This document shows positions 33,073-40,742 of a DNA stretch of 40,742 bases, in pieces. Position numbers and translations under genes: made by a program. Source of the DNA: CAYMZZ01 sp046297935 (GTDB taxonomy: Bacteria > Bacteroidota > Bacteroidia > Chitinophagales > Chitinophagaceae); contig JBKBHA010000019.1 of the NCBI GenBank assembly GCA_046297935.1, positions 1 to 40,742 of the forward strand, given 5' to 3'. Below the pieces are notes generated by a model, which was given only the letters and a program-made list of their open reading frames with translations, ran no database searches and was not told the DNA's origin. Each line of letters opens with the position of its first letter. The first letter of the stretch is position 1.

Positions 33073-33750
33073 ATGAGATATAATATTTTTTTCCGCGTGC
33101 ACCAGGGTTTAAGGTCCCTGTTATTTGAAACGGCCCTTCAGCTGCAGCGAACTGATTTTTCACATCCGGCAGAAGCAACCGGTACTTTGGAACTGCTGTC
33201 GGAAGTGCTGATTTTGTTTGATCGGCACGCCCAGACGGAAGACGAACTGCTCTTTCCCATGCTACAACCATTTGAACCTTCCGTGCAGGATGCTTTCGAG
33301 AAGGAACACCAGAAGGATAGCATGCTGGCGTCATTGCTGGCGGAGTCAATGAAGTTGTACGCTGGTGCCGATACAAACGCTGAACGATTGGAAGTGGGCC
33401 GCACTATCCGGTTTGCATTTGAGCATTTTCTGCTATTCAATCTGGAACATATGTCCCGTGAGGAATCGGTGTTGAATCCGTTGTTGTGGAAATACTATGA
33501 AGACGAAGAACTTTATCGATTAACGGCCCGGATAGTGGCGGAAACTCCTCCGGAATATCAGCCATTGTTCAATCAATGGATGCTTCGGGGGCTTAATGAT
33601 GCTGAAATACTTTCCTGGATCAAACAGGTAGAGCCAGTGGCGCCAGCACCTGCCTTTCAGGGTTTGTTGCAGCTGGCTGCAAGCCAACTTCCGGCATCAA
33701 GGTATCGCAAATTGCTGGAAGGCATTAAAGACGCCACCTGGCTTGGATGA
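33073..33750 (+). CDS. Hemerythrin-like (HHE) domain protein
   Basis: 225 residues, cytosolic. The four-helix hemerythrin domain is at about 1-145, with candidate di-iron ligands His10 (RVHQGLR), His52 and Glu56 (DRHAQTEDELLFP), His79 (KEHQKD) and His126 with Glu130 (LEHMSREE). The remaining ~75 residues are helical and of unknown role (FNQWMLRGLNDAEILSWIKQV, LASRYRKLLEGIK-like end). Such proteins bind oxygen, nitric oxide or iron. The start at 33073 places His10 at the usual distance from the N-terminus. A small peptide frame and a terminator follow. Confidence 0.85.
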   Translation: MRYNIFFRVHQGLRSLLFETALQLQRTDFSHPAEATGTLELLSEVLILFDRHAQTEDELLFPMLQPFEPSVQDAFEKEHQKDSMLASLLAESMKLYAGADTNAERLEVGRTIRFAFEHFLLFNLEHMSREESVLNPLLWKYYEDEELYRLTARIVAETPPEYQPLFNQWMLRGLNDAEILSWIKQVEPVAPAPAFQGLLQLAASQLPASRYRKLLEGIKDATWLG

Positions 33751-33782
33751 AATAATTAATAACCATTAAACCATATTGCAAA

Positions 33783-33875
33783 ATGAAACATGTCGCCTGG
33801 ATTTTGCTCGCAATTCTGATGCGTGAGCGAATGGCCAATCGGTCAAAGGATGAGAATATTCATGCAGCGCTTTGA
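33783..33875 (+). CDS. Possible 30-residue hydrophobic peptide
   Basis: The ATG at 33783 opens a 30-codon frame (MKHVAWILLAILMRERMANR...HAAL), 32 bases after the hemerythrin-like gene and 24 bases before a terminator. A Lys and a short hydrophobic stretch at the N-terminus recall a signal-peptide remnant or a small membrane peptide. No family recognised. It may equally be the decayed start of a lost gene. Confidence 0.25.
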   Translation: MKHVAWILLAILMRERMANRSKDENIHAAL

Positions 33876-33899
33876 CAGGTTAGCTGATGGATCGGTCTG

Positions 33900-33930
33900 G
33901 CACGAACGCAAATAGTGTTCGCGCTTTTTT
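33900..33930 (+). terminator. Intrinsic terminator after the hemerythrin-like gene
   Basis: GCACGAAC (33900-33907) pairs with GTTCGCGC (33917-33924) with one A-C mismatch, a 9-base loop and then six T (33925-33930). Good geometry for a plus-strand intrinsic terminator. Confidence 0.75.
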
Positions 33931-33960
33931 ATTGATGGCCGGATGATCGGGGAATCCAGA

Positions 33961-34017
33961 TATAAATCCCTCTCCGTTCCCTCTGCGAAAAACTCTGTTA
34001 CCTCTGCGGTAAAACAG
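33961..34017. repeat. Partial copy of the CTCTGTG/CCTCTGCGG repeat family
   Basis: The segment CTCTCCGT..., ACTCTGTTACCTCTGCGG, TAAAAC resembles the right arm of the two 190-base repeats at 37799-38218. No left arm is present here. Together with 34104-34191 it fills the 463-base gap between the hemerythrin-like gene and the cytochrome gene. Confidence 0.7.
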
Positions 34018-34103
34018 AGTAGCAGTGTTTTGAAATTCTTGCTAACCTTAAACGCAAGCGCTTCTCTGTATCGAATCAAGGAACCTTTGCATATCTGTAA
34101 AAT

Positions 34104-34191
34104 ATCTGTGCCATCTGTCGGAACTCAATTCACTGCCATTAAGTCGTTAGCTTAACAAACAGAAGATTCAATTCCTACAGATGGCACAGAT
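34104..34191. repeat. Dispersed hairpin element with 15-bp arms
   Basis: ATCTGTGCCATCTGT (34104-34118) and ACAGATGGCACAGAT (34177-34191) are perfect inverted repeats 58 bases apart, flanked inside by CGGAACTCAATTC and GATTCAATTCC. It lies 22 bases beyond the stop of the minus-strand cytochrome gene. The arms are related in style, but not identical, to the AAATCTGTG elements at 16.3 and 25.4 kb. Confidence 0.8.
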
Positions 34192-34213
34192 GGAGCTAAT
34201 TGAAGAACCAGCA

Positions 34214-34798
34214 CTATTTCACTTCATCGAACGGTACCCAGGCGGGAACGATATTATCCACAGGCTTGGTCGATTTCAGGAATGCAAACATCGCTTTCAG
34301 GTCTTCCTCATTCATTTTTGCGAAACCCTGCCAGGGCATGGGCGGCAACAAAGGACGACCTTCTTTCATGCCTTTGAACTTGCCATGTTTAATAGCCGTC
34401 ATGAACTGCTCTTCTGACCAGTTGCCGATGCCGTGTTCCGAAGACGTGAGGTTAGCTGCATACGATACACCCCAGGGACCAAATGCCGCAGTGGTGCCCA
34501 TACTAAACAGTACCCAGCCTTTGCTAAGTACGCTCTTGTCGATGGGACCAATGGGCTGGCTGGCCAGGTGTCCTCCCAGGCGATTGGCCATGTCCAGTTC
34601 AGGTCCGTTGGGCCCCATTACTTTGTTGGTATGGCAATCATCGCAGCCCATAGTGTTTACCAGGTAAGCACCGCGCTTGATCAGGCTGTCGTTGCTGATG
34701 GCTACCGGCTCTGTGGATGCGGAGGGCGATTGACAGGCAAAAGTCAATGCCAAGGTGCCGAGTGCCGCAATGCTCAGCACAATAGTTGTTTTTTTCAT
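34214..34798 (-). CDS. Monoheme cytochrome c lipoprotein
   Basis: 194 residues. The lipoprotein signal ends at Cys22 (IAALGTLALTFACQS). One heme-binding motif CDDCH lies at 52-56 (GAYLVNTMGCDDCHTNK), followed by VMGPNGPELDMANRLGGHLAS. A Met-containing stretch (PPMPWQGFAKM) near residue 160 could supply the distal heme ligand. The C-terminal helix (NEEDLKAMFAFLKSTKPV) is typical of class I cytochromes. Probably an envelope electron carrier. Last gene of a likely four-gene minus-strand operon, 32 bases after the membrane protein. Confidence 0.9.
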   Translation of the reverse strand: MKKTTIVLSIAALGTLALTFACQSPSASTEPVAISNDSLIKRGAYLVNTMGCDDCHTNKVMGPNGPELDMANRLGGHLASQPIGPIDKSVLSKGWVLFSMGTTAAFGPWGVSYAANLTSSEHGIGNWSEEQFMTAIKHGKFKGMKEGRPLLPPMPWQGFAKMNEEDLKAMFAFLKSTKPVDNIVPAWVPFDEVK

Positions 34799-34830
34799 GT
34801 AATTATAGTGTTGGTTTTAGATGTTACATT

Positions 34831-35298
34831 TTAATGTCCGAAAACATATCCCACTACCAGCGCCAGAAATCCCAGCAGATTCAGGACCTGCCTGATCTGA
34901 TAGATGGAAAGCCAGCGGTCGCGGTATTGATGCCAGTTGTCGGGATACATGTCCGCCGACCAGGCATTGATTTCACGGTTAATTGGAATATTATATCGTA
35001 GGGCTAAAAATATATCGCTTATCAAAGCCAGCAGGGACAGGATCGATGTTGTAAACAACAAACCACCCGGATTAGTGACTGAAAAGGCGATCAAAAGGAT
35101 ACAGGAGAAGATGGCTGCATAGTAGACGTTCGCGAGTGTACGTTGCAGGTTTTTGTCAATCAGCTGACGGGCTTCAATGTAAGCCTGTGCCTTCATATTC
35201 CTGGTTACATTACTCATGGCCAGCCAATAAAACAGACTCTGGCTGATAACGGCAGCGTACAGAAGCAGGGTCGAAAAGTAGGCGATTTTAATTAACAT
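34831..35298 (-). CDS. Small four-helix membrane protein (DUF1772-like)
   Basis: 155 residues with four membrane segments (about 3-25, 58-77, 82-101, 133-152). Between the third and fourth lies NIPINREINAWSADMYPDNWHQYRDRWLSIYQIRQVLN, a pattern like the N.P.N..I..W....W...R..W...H..R stretch of DUF1772/anthrone oxygenase-like proteins. The family call is moderate. No catalytic assignment is possible. It starts 7 bases after the M14-like gene, so it is co-transcribed. Confidence 0.75.
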   Translation of the reverse strand: MLIKIAYFSTLLLYAAVISQSLFYWLAMSNVTRNMKAQAYIEARQLIDKNLQRTLANVYYAAIFSCILLIAFSVTNPGGLLFTTSILSLLALISDIFLALRYNIPINREINAWSADMYPDNWHQYRDRWLSIYQIRQVLNLLGFLALVVGYVFGH

Positions 35299-35305
35299 AG
35301 CACAG

Positions 35306-36376
35306 TTATTTCGAAGTTTCTTTTTTCAGGAAAACGTTTTCCAGCGCACTCACATAGGCTTTTAGTTGTCCGAACCGCGTCCATTGTGCAGCCTGATTGC
35401 AGTCAACCGGCCTCCGGCTTCCGGGGCATTCAATGGTAAGGATAGGTATGGCGGGCCGGTTAAGTGCGGGGTCCGTTTCCCATTCCACAGCCGTACTGCA
35501 CCAGGTACCCAGCGTGATGCCTTGTCCCCGCCCGGCAGGCTGCCAGGATCCTTTGGTATTACGGGCCTGCCATTGACCTGCAGGCACTGGCGCCGGATCA
35601 AGAAAATAATGCGCGGTGTTTTTGCCATTTCGAAAATTGCCCGGCGGAGTGAAGCCTGCGGCAGCAGACTCAAAAGCCATCTGCATGGCCAGGATGCTGT
35701 CGGCAGCAAAGCCAATGGCAATGCCATGTGCGTCGGTTCGCGGATCGGCGAAGAAACCAGCCTGTTTCTCATTACGGATGGCATGGAGGCTGGCAATGCG
35801 TTCGGGACGAAAACGCTGAATCAACTCCAACAGATATTGATTCTCCCTTTCAATGACCCGGCCTCGGTAATCTATGCCGGCATTTGAATGAAATGCCTGA
35901 CCGGGCCCCGGCATTTGTCGGTTCGGATCTGCATTTCCCTGACCACTTATTCGACCAATATTTTTCACCGAGCCTATTTCCTGGGGTTGTTGCATAGCAG
36001 TGGCAGCGTTGTCGGGAAACAACACAGGAATGATGATCACGGAGAAATCAGGAACCATTCCATGTTGCAGATCTTCTATCAGCATTTGGGCCAGTGTTAC
36101 TGACGCAAGTTCGGAACCGTGCACGCCGCCAATTATGAGTGCGCGTCGGTCGGTTTTTCCGGGAAAATACCAGGCATCGACGCTGCGCCCTTCACGCGTG
36201 AGGCCCAAACATCCGCGCATCGGTGTTACGCCCGGATCTGCCGGCCAGGACCCCGGCCATGCATTTAAAGCAGAAGGGGTTGGGCTTGCCGGAATAACGG
36301 TTTTTTTACCCGTGGGAATATTCTCCCCCAGTGCAAGGCTGAACAGAAATCCCGCTATGATGGCTGGCCATTTCAT
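35306..36376 (-). CDS. M14-family zinc carboxypeptidase-like protein, exported
   Basis: 356 residues with a signal peptide-like start (MKWPAIIAGFLFSLALGE). Zinc ligands are His86 and Glu89 (GGVHGSELASV) and His198 (IASLHAIRN). The substrate motif NADPNRQMP (148-156) and a C-terminal catalytic Glu316 (PILTIECPG) complete the M14 pattern. M14 enzymes remove C-terminal residues or cleave cell-wall peptides or deacylate amino acids. The periplasmic location and the OmpA-type gene 19 bases upstream favour a cell-wall peptide substrate, but this is inference. Confidence 0.85.
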   Translation of the reverse strand: MKWPAIIAGFLFSLALGENIPTGKKTVIPASPTPSALNAWPGSWPADPGVTPMRGCLGLTREGRSVDAWYFPGKTDRRALIIGGVHGSELASVTLAQMLIEDLQHGMVPDFSVIIIPVLFPDNAATAMQQPQEIGSVKNIGRISGQGNADPNRQMPGPGQAFHSNAGIDYRGRVIERENQYLLELIQRFRPERIASLHAIRNEKQAGFFADPRTDAHGIAIGFAADSILAMQMAFESAAAGFTPPGNFRNGKNTAHYFLDPAPVPAGQWQARNTKGSWQPAGRGQGITLGTWCSTAVEWETDPALNRPAIPILTIECPGSRRPVDCNQAAQWTRFGQLKAYVSALENVFLKKETSK

Positions 36377-36395
36377 GATTTCGAATAATGGATTA

Positions 36396-37703
36396 TCAGA
36401 GTTTCACAAATTCTACACGGCGGTTGGCAATTTTTCCATCGCGGGTGTTGTTGTCGGCAACAGGTTCTGCTTCACCCTTGCCTTCGTCTTCAATGCGACT
36501 GGCGTCAATACCAAACTCGGTTATGAGTAATTGTTTTACGGCCGCAGCCCGCTTGCGCGACAGTTCAAGGTTGGCCTTATCGTCGCCATCGCTGGATGTA
36601 TGTCCTACCACTTTCACCCGAACCTGCGCATGTTCTTTCAATACAGCGGCTATTTCTTTAACAACAGCATAAGATTCAGGGCGGATCACCGCACTTTGAA
36701 AATCGAATAGTATGCCGGTAGTGGCAAATCGTCCTTCGTCTATCAGTTTGTGACGAGTGTCGGGCCGGCCGGTAGCTACTTTAATATTGCTTACAAAGAC
36801 AGCGTATTTGTCTTCAGGGTAGTTGGTGCTTCCTACTTCGAACATCAACTGGTTGAAACTGGCGTTGGCTGGTACTGCCTTTGGTGCATCAAACACTTTA
36901 TCGCTATTGATCCACATTCGATAACGTTCTTTCTGTACCTGGATGGCCACATGCACAACTTTGAAATATTCTTTTTCCAACGCATCGTACATACGTGCAT
37001 CACTTGCATAGTGGGTGCGCGACTCACGGAAGGAGTTCAGGCGAACACTGGTGTTGCGCATTTCAGCCGGATTGATGTTGGCTGTTACAGCGGTGAGCTG
37101 GTCAATTCGTTTCAGAAATTCATTGGAACTGGCTGGTTCTTCTCCACTGTCGAACATCGATACGCGCAGGTTGGGATAGGACCATCCGTTGTTTTTGAGC
37201 TGCAGTACCATGTCAAACTCGAGGGTGAAATTCTCCGGCCATCTCTTCAGGTTGGCACTGAGGTACCGAAAATTCTTGTGCAGACGTAGCCAGTTGCCGG
37301 ATATTGACTCCAGGGTGGATACCTCACCTGTGCCGCTGGTGTTCCAGTTCAGCGGCAGTTCGCCCAGGGCATCCTGGGCAAAATCTTCGGCATACAAAAT
37401 GGAGTCGCCGGGAACAAAATCGTATTTGGAAAACTGGGTAAACTTGTTGGAAGGAGTATTGGCTTCGCTGTCTTTGTCGCCGGCGACATTGGAAGGGCTG
37501 CTGGTTGCCGCTGTGTTGGTAGCAGGGGTAGTCGTTTCTTTGCCTTCGGCTTTATCGAGTGTTTTGTCAATTGATTTGTCGATGCGCTGATCGATTCGCT
37601 CCTGTGTTTTTTGTTTGGCTTTTTTTAGAATGCCGCCAAACTGTGCCGAAGCAGAGAAACCAGCGAAGAGGCTTGCCAGGAACAGCACGAGAATTTTTTG
37701 CAT
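36396..37703 (-). CDS. OmpA-family outer-membrane protein
   Basis: 435 residues. A signal peptide is at 1-20 (KILVLFLASLFAGFSASAQ). An amphipathic helix rich in RID/KSID repeats (about 28-55) is followed by a Thr/Ala/Ser linker. A beta-sandwich-like region (about 100-315: YAEDFAQDALGELPLNWNTSGTGEVSTLE, FTLEFDMVLQ, VHVAIQVQKERYRMWINSDKVFD) resembles a concanavalin-type fold. The OmpA peptidoglycan-binding domain is at about 325-435 (GILFDFQSAVIRPESYAVVKEIAAVL, GHTSSDGDDKANLELSRKRAAAV, GKGEAEPVADNNTRDGKIANRRVEF). First gene of the operon with the M14-like, membrane and cytochrome genes. Confidence 0.9.
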   Translation of the reverse strand: MQKILVLFLASLFAGFSASAQFGGILKKAKQKTQERIDQRIDKSIDKTLDKAEGKETTTPATNTAATSSPSNVAGDKDSEANTPSNKFTQFSKYDFVPGDSILYAEDFAQDALGELPLNWNTSGTGEVSTLESISGNWLRLHKNFRYLSANLKRWPENFTLEFDMVLQLKNNGWSYPNLRVSMFDSGEEPASSNEFLKRIDQLTAVTANINPAEMRNTSVRLNSFRESRTHYASDARMYDALEKEYFKVVHVAIQVQKERYRMWINSDKVFDAPKAVPANASFNQLMFEVGSTNYPEDKYAVFVSNIKVATGRPDTRHKLIDEGRFATTGILFDFQSAVIRPESYAVVKEIAAVLKEHAQVRVKVVGHTSSDGDDKANLELSRKRAAAVKQLLITEFGIDASRIEDEGKGEAEPVADNNTRDGKIANRRVEFVKL

Positions 37704-37798
37704 GGTCAGGTTATTTGCAGGGCAAGGTAGAGCCTGGCAGCACGCTTGCCTAGTGGGGGATGTATGAATTGAAACAAATCAGGAATGAATGGGGCAGG

Positions 37799-37988
37799 AG
37801 TGAAGTTGGCGTTTGCGTCTGGTTGTTTTGAGATCAAAACTGTGCCACAGCTTTTTTACCACAGAGGTCACCGAGTCAGGAACAGAGGGCGCGGAGGGCT
37901 TTTCCGGTCAACTATTCACCGCCTTTATCTGCACTTAATCGATCTCCGTGTACTCTGTGCAAAGAACTCTGTGACCTCTGTGGTAAAA
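37799..37988. repeat. 190-base hairpin repeat, copy A
   Basis: It starts AGTGAAGTTGGCG. Perfect 18-bp arms TTTTACCACAGAGGTCAC (37854-37871) and its complement (37971-37988) can form a long hairpin. It is repeated in direct orientation as copy B 38 bases further on. With copy B it fills most of the 651-base gap between the OmpA and glycosyltransferase genes. The rest of that gap shows no gene. Confidence 0.9.
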
Positions 37989-38026
37989 CTAACGATAAGC
38001 GCTCTCGAACTGTTCATACGGTCAAT

Positions 38027-38218
38027 AGTGAAGTTGGCGTCAGCCTTTGGTTGTTTTCGAAATTAAAATTGTGCAACAGTTTTTTTACCACGGAGGACAC
38101 CGAGCCAGGAACAGAGGGCGCGGAGGGCTTTTCCGGTTAACTATTCACCGCCTTTATCTGCATTTAATCGATCTCCGTGTACTCTGTTCTTGGCTCGGTG
38201 GCCTCTGCGGTTAAATAG
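38027..38218. repeat. 190-base hairpin repeat, copy B
   Basis: A direct repeat of copy A at about 85-90 percent by eye, including the central GGAACAGAGGGCGCGGAGGG and CTATTCACCGCCTTTATCTG blocks. Its arms have diverged near the tips, but the inner part pairs further (CACCGAGCCAGGAACAGAG against CTCTGTTCTTGGCTCGGTG). Confidence 0.9.
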
Positions 38219-38354
38219 CAACTTGCACGAGCGAGTTGTTTGGGAGTCGGTAGGAACGTGCTATTTTGGCGTGAGATGGAACGAGTTGATTGGGCGTTAG
38301 AGGGAACTAGCAATTCCGACGTCTGAAAGGGCGGGTAGTAGTTTCAGCCCAATG

Positions 38355-39746
38355 CTAATATGCATTCTTTTCGCCCTTGGCCATATTGAATGCCGTCATT
38401 AACACAATTCGAGTATCGAGCCAGAGGCTCCAGTTTTCGAGGTACCAGATATCATATTCAATCCGGTTGTTGATGTCTTCAAACATTTTTATTTCGCCGC
38501 GGTAACCGTGTATCTGAGCCCAGCCCGTGATGCCGGGTTTGAGGAAATGGCGTATCATATAATGATTAAGCAGCTTCGAATAGTCGTCGGTATGTTTCAA
38601 CATATGCGGGCGCGGACCAACCACGCTCATATCGCTCAGAAAAACGTTGAAGAACTGTGGCATCTCATCGATACTCGACTTACGAAGAAATTTTCCAAGC
38701 CGCGTTATACGCGCGTCATTCTTAGTTGCCTGTTTTTCATTGGCGTCCTTATTTCGGCGCATGGTTCTGAACTTAATGCACTTGAACGCTTTGCCTCCTT
38801 TGCCACTACGCTCCTGCACAAAGAACACCGGCCCTCGTGATTCCAACAATATCAACAGGGCCACAATGGGTACCAGCCAGGAAAGAATCAGCATGATGAC
38901 CAGCGAACTCACCACAATATCAAACAGTCTTTTTTTGATCCGGTTACCCACATCGTCCAGCGGTTCCTTCCGAAGTGAAAGTACCGGCAGGTCGTTGAGA
39001 TAATCAATATGTACCGGTTTGCGGATAAAATGTCCGAAATCAGGTATAATCCGAAACCTGATGCAGGCCTGGTCGGCCTGAGTCATCATTTTATATATAC
39101 CCGTTTGTTGTTCGGGAGCGATCGTCGAAAAAATTTCCGTTACCTGATATTTTTTTGAAGTCTCAATGGCATCATCGATGCCACTAAAGATGGGATAACG
39201 CGACAGCTCCGTTACATTTTCCGGCTCTTCAAAAAATCCCACGATTTCAGTTTTCACCGGCTCCTGCTCCAGGTATTCGGCCAGTTTTTTTGCCCGTTCA
39301 TTATATCCGATGATCATCACCTTTCGGACAATATGATGCTTGCTTTGAAAAAAATTGTGAAGCGCCAGATGTAAAACGCGATTGATGGCAAGGCTCATTA
39401 CAAACGAAACGAGTACGCTGACCAGGAACAATCTCGATAGATCGGCCTGTTTATTGAAGAACAGGTAAAGCATGCACATGCCCAGAAAATAGGCATAGGC
39501 CGTTACTGTCCGCTTCGAGAATCTTTCAAAAGAATAAATGTATTGATCCTGATAAATGCCTGAGCTCCAACTGGATGCTACCCAAGCCGCATTACTGAAA
39601 AACCAGAGATAGGTATACTGCAGATCCTGTTCGGGCTGCAAACGGTTACGAAATACATAGAAGCAGATCACGAACACGAGGTTCAGAACGACCAGATCGA
39701 GTATTACGAAACTGATACGGAGTAAATTAGCTAGTCTTTGGTTCAT
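38355..39746 (-). CDS. Exopolysaccharide-priming sugar-phosphate transferase (WcaJ/undecaprenyl-phosphate type)
   Basis: 463 residues from the ATG at 39746; a TTG six codons upstream is unlikely. Four N-terminal membrane segments (about 10-120) are followed by a CoA-binding-like Rossmann region (VRKVMIIGYNERAKKLAEYLEQ). A fifth hydrophobic segment lies near 290 (LVIMLILSWLVPIVALLILL). The catalytic bacterial sugar transferase domain carries FKCIKFRTMRRN, KFLRKSSIDEMPQFFNVFLSDMSVVGPRPHM and KPGITGWAQIHGYRG. It transfers a sugar-1-phosphate (often glucose) to undecaprenyl phosphate, the first step of a capsule or EPS repeat unit. No other EPS genes are inside the window, so a cluster may lie to the right or the gene is isolated. 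Confidence 0.94.
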   Translation of the reverse strand: MNQRLANLLRISFVILDLVVLNLVFVICFYVFRNRLQPEQDLQYTYLWFFSNAAWVASSWSSGIYQDQYIYSFERFSKRTVTAYAYFLGMCMLYLFFNKQADLSRLFLVSVLVSFVMSLAINRVLHLALHNFFQSKHHIVRKVMIIGYNERAKKLAEYLEQEPVKTEIVGFFEEPENVTELSRYPIFSGIDDAIETSKKYQVTEIFSTIAPEQQTGIYKMMTQADQACIRFRIIPDFGHFIRKPVHIDYLNDLPVLSLRKEPLDDVGNRIKKRLFDIVVSSLVIMLILSWLVPIVALLILLESRGPVFFVQERSGKGGKAFKCIKFRTMRRNKDANEKQATKNDARITRLGKFLRKSSIDEMPQFFNVFLSDMSVVGPRPHMLKHTDDYSKLLNHYMIRHFLKPGITGWAQIHGYRGEIKMFEDINNRIEYDIWYLENWSLWLDTRIVLMTAFNMAKGEKNAY

Positions 39747-40105
39747 GGTTTGAATGGCTCTCAAAGTTCGTAAATAACTCTCTAATTTTCTAATGTAAAC
39801 CCTTACCCAGCGTTTTTTGCCTTTGGGCGCTCCTTCGCTAACGCACGTTCGGACATGAGCAGTCCCGAAATATGATTTTTTAAAACAATTGATCTAGCGC
39901 AAGAAACTGAGAAAAACCATCGAAGGTTTACGATCATTTGATTCGGTTTGTACTCGGTTTTGGAACTATTTTATTCACAGCTGTGGATACATGTTAGAAT
40001 TGGCAAAGGTCTTGCTTTCATATTGCCGGTTAATATTCCTGGATTGATTTTAATGTAAACTGACATCCTCGCAAATGTCAAGTATTATTGAAAAGGCCAA
40101 TATCT
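39747..40105. other. Divergent intergenic region (359 bases)
   Basis: It lies between the divergent starts of the sugar transferase and the secreted glycosidase-like gene, so it should hold both promoters. No exact TAnnTTTG box was found. The only striking feature is the near-palindrome at 39971-39990, listed separately. No convincing open frame. Confidence 0.4.
39971..39990. promoter_or_regulatory. Inverted pair of DnaA-box-like sequences
   Basis: TTATTCACA (39971-39979) matches the DnaA box TTATNCACA. TGTGGATAC (39982-39990) is the complement of GTATCCACA, one base off the consensus. The two face each other across GC, forming an 18-bp palindrome with one mismatch. It may be a DnaA or other regulator site; chance is also possible. 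Confidence 0.3.
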
Positions 40106-40742
40106 ATGAAACGTTTTTACTCTGTTAGCAGCAAGTCTGTGCCCGTCCTTCTGTTGGTACTTCTTTGCAGCGCATTGATTGGAAATGCGCAAACATCCAA
40201 TTTAAACTTTACGGTGATCCCCTTTTCGGATCCGGACCTTAACCGTCCCGGCGCTGGCGCTGAACAATGGAATGACCAGAACCTGGTAAACATTCCGATT
40301 GATGGCACCAATACCCGCCGGCTCGACAAGTACTTCCGCTTTAGCTGGTCAATGCTCGAGTCGGGTCAGGGCCAGTACACCTGGACGCGTTTCGATCAGG
40401 AGATCAATGATGCCATTAGCAAAGGACAGAAGTTCAGCTTTGGCATCATGACGCATTATCCGGATGCGGTAAGTCCGCACCGATTGAACTACGATGGTGG
40501 TTATTCTGTGTATCCGCTGTATCTGCACAACCTGATGCAGGCCGAGTCAGTAAAAGACTGGCGTGCATCCAATGGTTCCTGGGTTCCTAACTGGAACAGT
40601 GAAGCCTATATTACCCGGCTGCTGGCACTTCACCAGGCAATCAACAACCATATTAATACCACTTCTTATAACGGAGTCGCTTACAAAGATGTGATCAATT
40701 ACATTGATGTGCGCGGCTATGGTGCGTTTGGAGAATGGCATA
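40106..40742 (+). CDS. Secreted glycoside hydrolase-like protein, N-terminal part only
   Basis: The ATG at 40106 opens a frame that runs off the window after 212 codons. The signal peptide covers about 1-31 (SVPVLLLVLLCSALIGNAQ). The mature start (NFTVIPFSDPDLNRPGAGAEQW) leads into a TIM-barrel-like series: LDKYFRFSWSMLESGQGQYTWTRFDQEINDAISKGQKFSFGIM, then YKDVINYIDVRGYGAFGEWH. The SW..LE...G.Y.W..FD...N.A...GQK pattern and the DVRGYG..GEWH motif are like secreted beta-galactosidase/DUF4832-type proteins, with the Glu of GEWH a candidate acid/base. It lacks its C-terminus here, so the family remains provisional. Divergent from the sugar transferase. Confidence 0.8.
   Translation, partial: MKRFYSVSSKSVPVLLLVLLCSALIGNAQTSNLNFTVIPFSDPDLNRPGAGAEQWNDQNLVNIPIDGTNTRRLDKYFRFSWSMLESGQGQYTWTRFDQEINDAISKGQKFSFGIMTHYPDAVSPHRLNYDGGYSVYPLYLHNLMQAESVKDWRASNGSWVPNWNSEAYITRLLALHQAINNHINTTSYNGVAYKDVINYIDVRGYGAFGEWH

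Noticed and set aside
39971..39990. Replication origin
   Set aside because: Only two DnaA-like boxes, no AT-rich unwinding cluster, and no dnaA, dnaN or similar genes nearby.

Overview
The window looks like a chromosomal segment of a Bacteroidota bacterium, most likely from the Chitinophagaceae or a near relative. The basis is the gene repertoire: propeller-type two-component sensors, paired LytS/LytTR systems, OmpA-type lipoproteins, short lipoprotein signals, and start codons without strong Shine-Dalgarno sequences. TAnnTTTG-like -7 boxes lie upstream of two genes. No database search was possible, so all family names rest on motifs read by eye.

Layout. (1) 1-2273 is an AT-rich accessory edge: a broken IS3-family transposase, a small membrane protein, a DUF6876 protein and a short unknown protein. 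It ends at the 3' side of a tRNA-Lys gene, a typical integration boundary. (2) 2.5-15 kb is a mixed metabolic stretch: SDR oxidoreductase, a divergent SAM-hydrolase-like (DUF62) protein, a TSUP transporter, a Tat-exported phospholipase C, a membrane-bound AraC regulator, a serine hydrolase, a double-ABC ATPase of ModF type, an HGSNAT-like membrane acyltransferase, a DUF1801 protein and a PhzF isomerase. (3) 15.0-16.0 kb is a GH53 galactanase lipoprotein, followed by a dense 500-bp repeat island. (4) 16.5-21.5 kb (minus strand) is a tight five-gene operon of exported proteins around an OmpA-type lipoprotein. Directly upstream, on the same strand, lie a NarL-type response regulator and a propeller sensor kinase. 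(5) 25.7-32.8 kb holds an exported coiled-coil protein, a LytS-LytS-LytTR operon and, convergent to it, a second propeller sensor whose ATPase domain has lost its key motifs. (6) 33-37.7 kb has a hemerythrin-like protein and a four-gene minus-strand operon (OmpA protein, M14 peptidase-like protein, small membrane protein, cytochrome c). (7) 37.7-40.7 kb has two 190-bp direct repeats, an exopolysaccharide priming glycosyltransferase and the start of a secreted glycosidase-like protein that runs off the window.

The most unusual signal is non-coding. Three arrays of 7-bp or 8-bp units start exactly at the stop codons of three genes (GH53 at 16026, the protein ending at 16524, the protein ending at 25657). 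They lie in the sense orientation that carries TGA or TAG in nearly every unit. The two octamer arrays are joined to a hairpin element whose 63-bp core is inverted between the two copies. In one copy that core supplies the only usable ATG of a sensor kinase.

Other points of interest are an ABC ATPase in which every degenerate motif falls on the same composite ATP site, and the signalling-dense region in which intact and degenerate sensor kinases sit together.
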